This document shows, in pieces, positions 1 to 8,024 of a stretch of 64,000 bases of DNA. This stretch comes from Bacteroidales bacterium UBA4231 (GTDB lineage Bacteria; Bacteroidota; Bacteroidia; Bacteroidales; UBA932): positions 4,467 to 68,466 of the forward strand of contig DGXN01000010.1 of the NCBI GenBank assembly GCA_002396335.1, in the 5' to 3' direction. The number at the start of each line of letters is the position of its first letter. The stretch's first letter is position 1. A program made the translations under genes and the position numbers. A model generated the notes under the pieces. That model was not told where the DNA came from. It saw only the letters and a list, made by a program, of their open reading frames with translations, and searched no databases.

Positions 1-774
1 CGCCGCAAGGAAATGCTGCAGGACATCGCCACCCTCACCGGTGCCGTAGTCATCAGCGAGGAGCGCGGTTTCACCCTCCAGAACGCCAACGTCCAGATGC
101 TCGGCAAGGCCGAAAAGGTCACCATCACCAAGGAGAACACCACCATCGTCGGCGGTGCCGGTGATGCCGCCGCCATCAAAGACCGGGCCGACCAGATCCG
201 CGCCCAGATCGAAACCACCAAGAGCGACTATGACCGCGAAAAGCTCCAGGAGCGCCTGGGCAAGCTGGCCGGCGGAGTGGCCGTGATCTATGTCGGTGCC
301 ACCACCGAGGTGGAAATGAAAGAGAAGAAAGACCGCGTGGACGACGCCCTCAACGCGACCCGCGCAGCCGTTGAAGAAGGTTACCTCCCGGGCGGCGGCG
401 TCGCTTACATCCGCGCAGCCGAATCCCTGAAGGGCCTCAAGGGTGAAAACGAAGACCAGACCACCGGTATCCGCATCATCGAGCGCGCCATCGAGGAGCC
501 GCTCCGCCAGATTGCCGCGAACGCCGGCGTGGAAGCTTCCGTGATCATCAACAAGATCCGCGAAGGCAAGGGCGACTTCGGTTACAACGCCCGCACCGAC
601 GAGTACGTGAACATGTACGAGGCCGGTGTCATCGACCCCACCAAGGTAGCCCGCGTGGCCCTGGAGAACGCCGCCTCCGTAGCCGGCATGTTCCTCACCA
701 CCGAGTGCGGTATCGTGGACATCCCGGAGCCCACTCCCGCAGCTCCCGCCATGCCCGCCGGCGGAATGATGTAA
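1..774 (+). CDS. groEL: Chaperonin GroEL (Hsp60), 3' part
   Basis: This is the C-terminal part of the 60 kDa chaperonin, the ATP-driven folding ring that works with GroES in the cytoplasm. The frame is open from base 1 and the 5' end lies outside the window. About 257 codons are present, matching roughly the last 265 residues of the usual 545. Visible signatures are [55 protein letters not shown] and [12 protein letters not shown]. The protein ends in the Gly/Met-rich tail PAGGMM typical of group I chaperonins. A strong terminator follows 20 bases after the stop, so the gene ends its transcription unit. Identity is certain; only the missing 5' end limits the entry. Confidence 0.98.
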   Translation, partial: RRKEMLQDIATLTGAVVISEERGFTLQNANVQMLGKAEKVTITKENTTIVGGAGDAAAIKDRADQIRAQIETTKSDYDREKLQERLGKLAGGVAVIYVGATTEVEMKEKKDRVDDALNATRAAVEEGYLPGGGVAYIRAAESLKGLKGENEDQTTGIRIIERAIEEPLRQIAANAGVEASVIINKIREGKGDFGYNARTDEYVNMYEAGVIDPTKVARVALENAASVAGMFLTTECGIVDIPEPTPAAPAMPAGGMM

Positions 775-794
775 TAATCGCCTCATAAAATGTC

Positions 795-833
795 CGAGGG
801 GTGCACCTGGAGGTGCACCCCTCGCTTTTTTTT
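795..833 (+). terminator. Rho-independent terminator after groEL
   Basis: A perfect 14-bp inverted repeat (795-808 with 811-824) built on GAGGGGTGCACC is followed directly by a run of nine T residues. This is a textbook intrinsic terminator closing the groEL unit. It also argues against starting the next gene at the in-frame ATG at 790, which lies before this hairpin. Confidence 0.93.
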
Positions 834-846
834 CGCCAAAAAACGC

Positions 847-854
847 TATATTTG
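847..854 (+). promoter_or_regulatory. Probable -7 box of the DUF3737/patB operon
   Basis: TATATTTG fits the Bacteroidetes -7 consensus TAnnTTTG and ends 19 bases before the ATG at 874. No clear TTTG -33 element sits 19 to 21 bases upstream, where the groEL terminator T-run lies. The call rests on position and the -7 match only. Confidence 0.55.
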
Positions 855-873
855 TGAAAATGTAAAAAACCTC

Positions 874-1722
874 ATGCAAAACTTCAAAGACCAATATTTC
901 GAAGGCGAGCGTCCGCTTTACTGCTGTCGCGACGGACTTCGTCTGGAAAACGTGAAAATCGGCCCCGGGGAATCCTCACTGAAGGAGGGCGCCGACATAG
1001 AAGCGGTTCATTGCGAATTCGCAGGCAAATACCCCTTCTGGGAATGTGACGGCTTCACTGTCCGGGACTGCATTTTCCGGGAAGGAGCCCGCGCCGCACT
1101 CTGGTACACCCGGAACTGCAAGATGTACGACACCCTGGTGGAAGCACCCAAGATGTTCCGCCGCATCGACGGCGCTTATCTGGAAAACGTCCGCATGCCC
1201 ATGGCCCAGGAAACCTTCTGGGACAGCCGGAACATCAAGCTTCGGAATGTCTATACGGCCGATGCCAACTACATCTTCATGCACTGCGAGAATGTGGACA
1301 TCGACGGCTACGAGCTGCACGGAAACTACTCTTTCCAGTATGTGAAGAACGCCGTCATCCGCAATGCCAACCTCCAGACCAAGGACGCCTTCTGGGAAAG
1401 CGAGAACGTCACGGTCTACGACTCGGTCATCAACGGAGAATTCCTGGCCTGGTATGCCAAGAACCTTCGCCTGGTACGCTGCCGTATCGGCGGAAGCCAG
1501 CCCCTGTGCTACTGTGAAAACCTGGTCCTGGAGGACTGCACCTTCGAGCCGGACGCCGACCTTGCCTTCGAGTACAGCTCCGTCCAGGCCACCGTCAAAG
1601 GCCACATCCCTTCCGTCAAGAACCCCCGCAGCGGCCACATCCAGGCCCAGAGCATCTGCCAGGTCATCCTGGACGGGAACATCAAAGCGCCCGGCAACTG
1701 CATCATCGAACAAAACCTGTAA
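874..1722 (+). CDS. DUF3737 family right-handed beta-helix protein
   Basis: A 282-residue cytoplasmic protein (no signal peptide) of the DUF3737 family, whose reaction is unknown. The sequence is a regular array of short repeats of the type ENVxIxxxxx, each with a Cys/Asn/Phe ladder (for example FWECDGFTVRDCIF, FWDSRNIKLRNV, FWESENVTVYDS). This is what a pectate-lyase-like beta helix looks like in primary sequence. I chose the ATG at 874 rather than 790 because the longer start lies before the groEL terminator and because a -7 box sits at 847. The stop is 3 bases before the patB-like gene, so the two are very probably co-transcribed. In other Bacteroidetes and Firmicutes the family is also often beside a PatB-type aminotransferase (recalled from general knowledge, not checked here). 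Confidence 0.85.
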   Translation: MQNFKDQYFEGERPLYCCRDGLRLENVKIGPGESSLKEGADIEAVHCEFAGKYPFWECDGFTVRDCIFREGARAALWYTRNCKMYDTLVEAPKMFRRIDGAYLENVRMPMAQETFWDSRNIKLRNVYTADANYIFMHCENVDIDGYELHGNYSFQYVKNAVIRNANLQTKDAFWESENVTVYDSVINGEFLAWYAKNLRLVRCRIGGSQPLCYCENLVLEDCTFEPDADLAFEYSSVQATVKGHIPSVKNPRSGHIQAQSICQVILDGNIKAPGNCIIEQNL

Positions 1723-1725
1723 ACT

Positions 1726-2901
1726 ATGCAATACAACTTCGACGAGTGCCCCGACCGCCGCGGCACAGAAAGCGTAAAATGGGACCTTTACCCCGGCACC
1801 CTGCCCCTCTGGGTGGCCGATATGGACTTCACCGCCGCCCCTGCCATCCTGGAAGCCCTCCGGAAGCGGGTGGAGCACGGCGTCTTCGGCTATGAGCTTG
1901 TTCCGGACGACTATTTCCTCTCCATCGGAAAATGGTTCAGCCGGCGGCACGGCTGGGAGGGAATCGGCCGGGAGAACATCATTCCCACCACGGGCGTCAT
2001 CGCGGCGTATTCCGCGGCCATCAAGGCCATGACCGTTCCCGGAGACAAAGTGCTGGTGCAGACCCCCGTCTACAACGCTTTCTTCCCTGCGATCCGCAAC
2101 AACAAGTGCGTGCAGCTGGACTGCCCCCTCCGGTACGACGGCTCCCGCTACATCGTAGACTGGGACCTCTTCGAAGAGAAGACCAAGGAAGCCAAAGTCT
2201 TCCTTCTGTGCAACCCCCACAACCCTGCCGGCAGGGTCTGGACCCGTGAAGAGCTCCTCCTGATGGCCGAAATCTGCCGCCGCAACGGCGTGTTCATCAT
2301 CTCGGACGAGATCCACTGCGAGCTCACCTACCCCGGCCACGACTACACCCCCTTCGCCACCCTCCCTCAGGAGTATGTACGGAACAGCGTGTCCTGCATC
2401 TCCCCCACCAAAGCCTTCAACATCGCCGGCATCCAGATTGCCAATCTGTTCGCCTCGACACCCGAGTTGTATGCCAAGATGGACCGTGCCATCAACGACA
2501 TCGAATGCTGCGACGTGAACGTTTTCGGCGTCACCGCACTGAAGGCTGCCTACAATGAAAGCGAAGACTGGCTGGACCAGCTCCGCTCCTACCTGTATCA
2601 CAATGCACGCGCGGTCGCCTGCTTCCTGGAAGACGAGATGCCCCAGATAAACGTCCTCCCGCTGGAAGGCACCTACCTGATGTGGCTGGACTGTCGCGCC
2701 GCCCTCCACAAAGGAGAAGCCCTGGAAGGGTTCAGCGCCCGCCTGGGAGAACACCTCCGGAAAACCGTCGGCCTCACCCTCAGCGACGGTTCCATCTACG
2801 GCGCAGCCGGTGAAGGTTTCATGCGCCTGAACATTGCATGTCCCCGTACCCGCCTGCTGGACGGGTTGGAGCGCTTAAAAAAAGGTTTGGAAACTTACTG
2901 A
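1726..2901 (+). CDS. patB: PatB/MalY family PLP-dependent cystathionine beta-lyase
   Basis: A 391-residue fold-type I PLP enzyme of the MalY/PatB class, expected to cleave the C-S bond of cystathionine or cysteine conjugates to pyruvate, ammonia and a thiol in the cytoplasm. The family's hallmark N-terminus is present (LPLWVADMDF near residue 27). So are the substrate-loop Asn motif NPHNPAGRVW, the PLP-ring Asp in SDEIHCEL and the Schiff-base lysine in SPTKAFNIAG (Lys229). Length is normal for the class. It starts 3 bases after the DUF3737 gene and stops 2 bases before the macroglobulin gene, so it sits inside an operon. The exact substrate (cystathionine, cysteine or another C-S compound) cannot be read from sequence. 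Confidence 0.9.
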   Translation: MQYNFDECPDRRGTESVKWDLYPGTLPLWVADMDFTAAPAILEALRKRVEHGVFGYELVPDDYFLSIGKWFSRRHGWEGIGRENIIPTTGVIAAYSAAIKAMTVPGDKVLVQTPVYNAFFPAIRNNKCVQLDCPLRYDGSRYIVDWDLFEEKTKEAKVFLLCNPHNPAGRVWTREELLLMAEICRRNGVFIISDEIHCELTYPGHDYTPFATLPQEYVRNSVSCISPTKAFNIAGIQIANLFASTPELYAKMDRAINDIECCDVNVFGVTALKAAYNESEDWLDQLRSYLYHNARAVACFLEDEMPQINVLPLEGTYLMWLDCRAALHKGEALEGFSARLGEHLRKTVGLTLSDGSIYGAAGEGFMRLNIACPRTRLLDGLERLKKGLETY

Positions 2902-2903
2902 TC

Positions 2904-5900
2904 ATGCGTAAAATATTCCTTTCCGCAGCCATCCTCGGGCTTGCCGCCCTGTCGGCCTGCGGACCCAAAAAGGCCACGGAGACCCCGTCGGCCCAAGATT
3001 ATTCCGCTTACGTAAAAGCATACACCGGCGGCATCGTGGGTGAAGATGCGGTCATCCGCGTCGTCCTCGCGGAAGAGAAAGTGACGGACATCCAGCCGGA
3101 TGCCCTGTTCCAGTTCCAGCCCCCGGTCAAGGGTGCCGCGAAACAGGACGGCGGCGACTCGTTCAGCTTCGTCCCCGACGAAGGCGCCCTCAAGGCCGGA
3201 CAGACCTACAGCGTCTCCTTCGCCCTCGGGAAACTCTTCGGCAAGGACGCTCCGGAGCATTTTGACTTCGGCATCACCGTCCGCGGAAAAGCGCCGGAAA
3301 CCCTGGAGGCCGACGAGACGCCCCAGGCCGGCTTCGGCGTCCGGAAGGCCGTCCTGCAGGATGACCACATTGACGTGGAGCTGAGCGCAGCGCCTGTCAA
3401 CGCCGCCCTCAAGGGCATGGTGGAGCTGAAAGGCTGCACCCGGAGCTACGTGAGCGTTGAAGGGAATACTCTCCGCGTACACTTCGAAGGCCGGAAAGAG
3501 GACCTGACCCTCACGCTGGATCCCTCCATCAAGGATGAGCAGGGCCGGACACTCGGCACCGCCTATGAGCGTACTTTCCCGCTTCAGGAGGAAAAGCCCG
3601 CTGTGGAGATCCCCGTTCAAGGCAATATCCTGCCCGGCCAGACGCAGGTGCTGCTTCCTTTCCGTGCCGTGAACCTGGGCGCCGTGGAAGTCCGCGTGAT
3701 CAAGATCTACGAAAAGAACGTGCTCATGTTCCTCCAGGAAGGGAGCCTGAACGGCGGCGGAGAACTGCGCCGCTCAGGCCGGCTCGTCTACCGCGGCGAC
3801 GTGGCCCTGGACCCCACCAAGAACCTCAGGGAATGGAATACGCACAGTCTGGACTTGTCCGGCCTGTTCAAGCAGGAGCCCGGCGCCATCTACCGCATCC
3901 GCATCAGTTTCCGGCAGGACCAGAGCCTCTACGGCGGCAAACAGTATCTCCGGTCGGCCAATGCCCCTTCCGGAAAGCCCACCGCCGAGGACGAAGCCAT
4001 CTGGGACCGCACCAGCTCCTACTACTGGGACAATGACTACGACTGGGACAGCTACAACTACAAAGAGGCCGACGACCCCGCCAAGCCGTCCTACTACATG
4101 GACAGCGACCGCTTCCCCGCCGTGCAGCTCATCTCGTCGGACCTGGGCCTGATGGCCTCCTACGCCGGCGGCGACCGCCTCTGGATCACCGCCACCGACC
4201 TTCTCACTACCCAGCCCGTCCCCGGCGCCTCCGTCGAAGTGTATGACTACCAGCTCCAGCGGATTGGCACCGGAAAGACCGACGGAAAAGGTCTGGCCGA
4301 CGTGAAAGTATCCCGCAAACCCTTCGCCGTGGTGGCCAAGGCCGGCGGCAGCACCGCATACCTGAAAGTCACCTCCGGGAACGAACGCCTCCTGAGCCGA
4401 TTCGACGTGGGCGGCGAAGTGGTCCGCCAGGGCCTCAAGGCCTTTATCTACGGTGAGCGCGGCGTCTGGCGTCCCGGCGACACCCTCCACGTGACCATGC
4501 TCCTGAGCGACAAGGGCCGCGCCCTCCCGGAAGGACACCCCGCCATCCTGGAAGTCTACACGCCGGAAGGCCAGTTCTACACCAAGCAGGTGCGCCGCTC
4601 CACGGACGGCTTCTACAGCTACGACATTCCCACCAAGGAAAGCGACCCTACCGGTTACTGGAACGCCTATTTCAAAGTGGGCGGCAGTTCCTTCCATAAG
4701 ACCCTCCATATCGAAACCGTGAAGCCCAACCGGCTTAAAATCCGGGCCGACTATCCCTCCCTCCTGGAGGCCGGAGAGAAAGTGAGCGTTCCCGTCAGCG
4801 CCTCCTGGCTTACGGGCGGAGCGGCTTCGCTGTGCCGGGTACGCTCCCAGCTGACCCTCCGCAAAACCGTCGGCTCTCCTTTTGCCGGATTCGAGAAATA
4901 TACCTTCAACAACCCTGCGTCCCATTTCACCAGCGCCGAGGCCGAACTCTTTGCCGGACAGCTCTCCGACGGCGGACAGGCCACCCTCTCCGCCACCCTC
5001 CCGGCCGCTGAGGACGCCCCGGGCCTGCTGAATGCCTTCATTGTCACCTCCGTCCAGGAACAGGGCGGTGACGAGAGCTTTGTGGTGGAAACCCTTCCCT
5101 ACTCTCCCTTCAGCGCTTACGTGGGCATCCGCGTCCCCGACGGCGACTTCCTGGAAACCGACAAGGACCAGCCGGTCCGCCTGGCCGTCGTGGATGCCGC
5201 CGGCAAGCGCGTGAAAGGCCACAAAGTGGAATACGCCGTGCTCCGAGTGGGTTGGAACTGGTGGTGGGATGCCACGGCCGGCTCCTCCCTGGACACCTAT
5301 GTCGCCGGCACGAGCGTGAAGAAAGTGCTGGAAGGGACCCTTACATCCTCCGACAAAGACATCAGCTTCAACATCCGGGAGAACTATCCCGAGTGGGGTA
5401 GATACCTGATCCTGGCACGGGACGTGACGAGCGGTCACGTCAGCGGCCGGCTCGTTACCTTCGACTGGCCGGAATACCGCGGCCGGGCCGGCCGGAAAGA
5501 CCCCGACGCCCTCACCATGCTCACCTTCTCCACCGACAAGGCATCGTACAAGATCGGCGAAAAAACCACCGTGTACATCCCTGCGGCCAAGGACGGCCAG
5601 GCCCTGGTGACGCTGGAGAACGCCGCCGGCGTGGTGAGCCGTGAATGGGTATCCACTTCCGACAAGGATACCCCCTATACCTTCACGGTGACCCCGGAAA
5701 TGGCCCCCAACTTCTATGTCGACATCACCCTCCTGCAGCCCTACGGCTTTACGGCGAACGACCTGCCGCTGAGACTCTGGGGCGTACAGCGGGTCCTCGT
5801 CCAGAATCCCGACTCGCATCTGACCCCCGTCATCCAGATTCCGGACGTCATCCATCCGGAAGAACCGTTCCTGGTGAAGGTTTCCGAGAAAAACGGCAAA

Positions 5901-8018
5901 CCCATGACCTATACCCTGGCCATCGTGGACGAAGGCCTGCTGGACATCACCGCCTTCAAGACTCCGGATCCCTGGGCCGCCATGAACAAAGTGGAAGCCC
6001 TGGGCGTGAACACCTGGGACCTGTATGACCAAGTCATCGGCGCGTACAGCGGACGGCTTTCACCGCTGGCGGCCATCGGCGGCGACCAGGATGCCATCCG
6101 CAGCGCCCGAAAAGACAACCGCTTCAATCCCGTGGTGCTGTTCCGCGCCCCAAGGACCCTCACCAAGGGAACCGACATCTTCAAGCTCAAGCTCCCGATG
6201 TACGTGGGCAGCGTCCGCGTCATGGTGATCGCCGGTCATGACGGCGCATACGGCAACCTGGAAAAGACCGTCACCGTGCAGAATCCGCTCATGGTGGTCA
6301 CCACCCTGCCGCGTGTCCTCGGGACCGACGAAGAAGTTTCCGTCCCCGTGAACATCTTTGCCATGGAAGAGGGCGTGAAAGAGGCCACCGTCCAGATCAA
6401 GGCCGACGGACCCGTCCAGATTATCGGCCCCGCCACCCAGAAGCTGAGCTTCTCCGGCAAGGGAGACAAGCTGGTCCGCTTTGCCCTGAAGAGTACCGCA
6501 GAAGGCGTGGCCAAGATTACCGTCAATGCCAGCGGTTCCGGCTACAAAGCGTATGAAACCACCGCGCTCGAGGTTCGGAACGCACAGCCGTTCACGACCC
6601 AGGTGCAGCGCTTCACCCTCCCTGCCGGCAGCAGTGAAACCCTCACCGGCGGGCCCGGAAAAACCCTGCAGCTGAGCGCCTTCCCTGCCGCAGACGTGAA
6701 GCAGATGTACGTCCAGATGCGCGATTACCCCTACGACTGCGCCGAGCAGCTGAGCGCCCGCGGCATCACCCTCCTGAACCTCCTGCCTCTCCTGGATAAA
6801 GAAGATGCAGACCAGGCACGCAGCCTCATCCCCGGCATCATCGACCGCCTGTATGCCCGCCAGCTTCCGGACGGAGGTTTCTCCTACTGGAGCGGCGGAA
6901 AGGCCGACACCTGGGTCACTTCCATGGCCGGACTCTTCCTTACCCAGGCCTCCAATGCCGGATTCCCCGTGAACGAAGGCGTCCTCAGGCTGTGGAAGAG
7001 CTTCCAGCAGAAGACCTCGCAGGTGTACCGCATCACCGGAAACAGCTTCTTCTCCCATACCGACGAAGCCTTCCGCCTGTACACCCTCGCATCGGCCGGC
7101 GCCGCTTCCGTCGCCGGGATGAACCGGCTCAGGGAGTCGGCCGACAAGATTGGCGACAATGCCCGGTGGATGCTTGCAGCAGCCTACTGCCTCAGCGGAA
7201 AGACCGCCCAAGCCGACGCCCTCCTGGATGCCACGAGCCGCGTCTTTCCGGAATACGAGCCCTACAACCTCACCTTCGGCAGCGGACTCCGCGACCGCTT
7301 TGTGGCGATGGACGCCCTCACCCTCTCCGGACGGACGGCCGACGCCATCGCCTTAGCCCAGTCGGCCCTTTCCGGACTGCGGTTCTCGACGCAGGAAACG
7401 GCCTTTGCCGCCATTGCGCTGAGGCATCTGCAGGACCGCACGGCATCGGCCGTAAAAGCGGCTGTCGGCGACAAAGTGCTGGACACGGACAAGGCTGCCG
7501 TAAGCCTGGCGCTTCCGCAGACGGCCAAAGTGCAGAACAACAGCGACGGTCCGCTCTACGGGTCGGTGGTCACCGTTTCCCGCGAAGAGGTGCGGAAAGC
7601 CCGCTCCAACGGCCTGAAACTGGAAGTGCAGTACCTCAGCGACAAGGGAACGGCCGTCAATCCCGCCTCCCTCCCGCAGGGCACGCTCTTCAAAGCCGTC
7701 ATCAAAGTCACGAACCTCCTTCCCGGCCGCCCGCTGGAAAACCTGGCCCTGAGTCTCAGGATTCCTTCCGGCTGGGAGATTGTAAACGAGAGACTCACCA
7801 CCGGTTCCTCCAGTGCCGACTGGGACCACCGCGACATCCGTGACGACCGCGTGAACTGGTTCTTCGCCCTGCCTCAGGGCCGTTCCAAGACCTTCCAGGC
7901 CCAGCTTCGCGCTGCGTACGAAGGCAGCTACCAACTGCCGTCGGTCACAGTGGATGCCATGTACGAACCGACGGTGAACGCCTGCACGGAAAGCGGCCGT
8001 GCCGTGGTAACCCGCTAA
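2904..8018 (+). CDS. Alpha-2-macroglobulin family lipoprotein with thioester motif
   Basis: A 1704-residue bacterial alpha-2-macroglobulin (the YfhM/A2M type that is paired with PBP1C), thought to trap proteases that breach the outer membrane. It starts with a lipoprotein signal (MRKIFLSAAILGLAALSAC, Cys19). Macroglobulin beta domains follow (GERGVWRPGDTLHVTMLL is the typical MG motif). The thioester motif is DCAEQ at Cys1279-Gln1282, and the alpha/alpha toroid after it shows DGGFSYWSGG. The ATG at 2904 is chosen over the upstream frame-open start because it directly precedes the signal peptide and lies 2 bases after the patB stop. The pbpC gene follows after 6 bases, the classic pairing for this family. 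Length is close to that of E. coli YfhM. Confidence 0.95.
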   Translation: MRKIFLSAAILGLAALSACGPKKATETPSAQDYSAYVKAYTGGIVGEDAVIRVVLAEEKVTDIQPDALFQFQPPVKGAAKQDGGDSFSFVPDEGALKAGQTYSVSFALGKLFGKDAPEHFDFGITVRGKAPETLEADETPQAGFGVRKAVLQDDHIDVELSAAPVNAALKGMVELKGCTRSYVSVEGNTLRVHFEGRKEDLTLTLDPSIKDEQGRTLGTAYERTFPLQEEKPAVEIPVQGNILPGQTQVLLPFRAVNLGAVEVRVIKIYEKNVLMFLQEGSLNGGGELRRSGRLVYRGDVALDPTKNLREWNTHSLDLSGLFKQEPGAIYRIRISFRQDQSLYGGKQYLRSANAPSGKPTAEDEAIWDRTSSYYWDNDYDWDSYNYKEADDPAKPSYYMDSDRFPAVQLISSDLGLMASYAGGDRLWITATDLLTTQPVPGASVEVYDYQLQRIGTGKTDGKGLADVKVSRKPFAVVAKAGGSTAYLKVTSGNERLLSRFDVGGEVVRQGLKAFIYGERGVWRPGDTLHVTMLLSDKGRALPEGHPAILEVYTPEGQFYTKQVRRSTDGFYSYDIPTKESDPTGYWNAYFKVGGSSFHKTLHIETVKPNRLKIRADYPSLLEAGEKVSVPVSASWLTGGAASLCRVRSQLTLRKTVGSPFAGFEKYTFNNPASHFTSAEAELFAGQLSDGGQATLSATLPAAEDAPGLLNAFIVTSVQEQGGDESFVVETLPYSPFSAYVGIRVPDGDFLETDKDQPVRLAVVDAAGKRVKGHKVEYAVLRVGWNWWWDATAGSSLDTYVAGTSVKKVLEGTLTSSDKDISFNIRENYPEWGRYLILARDVTSGHVSGRLVTFDWPEYRGRAGRKDPDALTMLTFSTDKASYKIGEKTTVYIPAAKDGQALVTLENAAGVVSREWVSTSDKDTPYTFTVTPEMAPNFYVDITLLQPYGFTANDLPLRLWGVQRVLVQNPDSHLTPVIQIPDVIHPEEPFLVKVSEKNGKPMTYTLAIVDEGLLDITAFKTPDPWAAMNKVEALGVNTWDLYDQVIGAYSGRLSPLAAIGGDQDAIRSARKDNRFNPVVLFRAPRTLTKGTDIFKLKLPMYVGSVRVMVIAGHDGAYGNLEKTVTVQNPLMVVTTLPRVLGTDEEVSVPVNIFAMEEGVKEATVQIKADGPVQIIGPATQKLSFSGKGDKLVRFALKSTAEGVAKITVNASGSGYKAYETTALEVRNAQPFTTQVQRFTLPAGSSETLTGGPGKTLQLSAFPAADVKQMYVQMRDYPYDCAEQLSARGITLLNLLPLLDKEDADQARSLIPGIIDRLYARQLPDGGFSYWSGGKADTWVTSMAGLFLTQASNAGFPVNEGVLRLWKSFQQKTSQVYRITGNSFFSHTDEAFRLYTLASAGAASVAGMNRLRESADKIGDNARWMLAAAYCLSGKTAQADALLDATSRVFPEYEPYNLTFGSGLRDRFVAMDALTLSGRTADAIALAQSALSGLRFSTQETAFAAIALRHLQDRTASAVKAAVGDKVLDTDKAAVSLALPQTAKVQNNSDGPLYGSVVTVSREEVRKARSNGLKLEVQYLSDKGTAVNPASLPQGTLFKAVIKVTNLLPGRPLENLALSLRIPSGWEIVNERLTTGSSSADWDHRDIRDDRVNWFFALPQGRSKTFQAQLRAAYEGSYQLPSVTVDAMYEPTVNACTESGRAVVTR

Positions 8019-8024
8019 CCCTCC

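Noticed and set aside
790..873. N-terminal extension of the DUF3737 protein from an ATG at 790
   Set aside because: The extension spans the groEL terminator hairpin and encodes no conserved sequence; the ATG at 874 follows a -7 box.
976..2754. 592-codon minus-strand open frame opposite the DUF3737 and patB genes
   Set aside because: It lies opposite two well-supported proteins; long antisense frames are expected in GC-rich coding DNA and its translation has no recognisable motif.
3774..6032. 752-codon minus-strand open frame opposite the first macroglobulin
   Set aside because: Antisense shadow with no family features.
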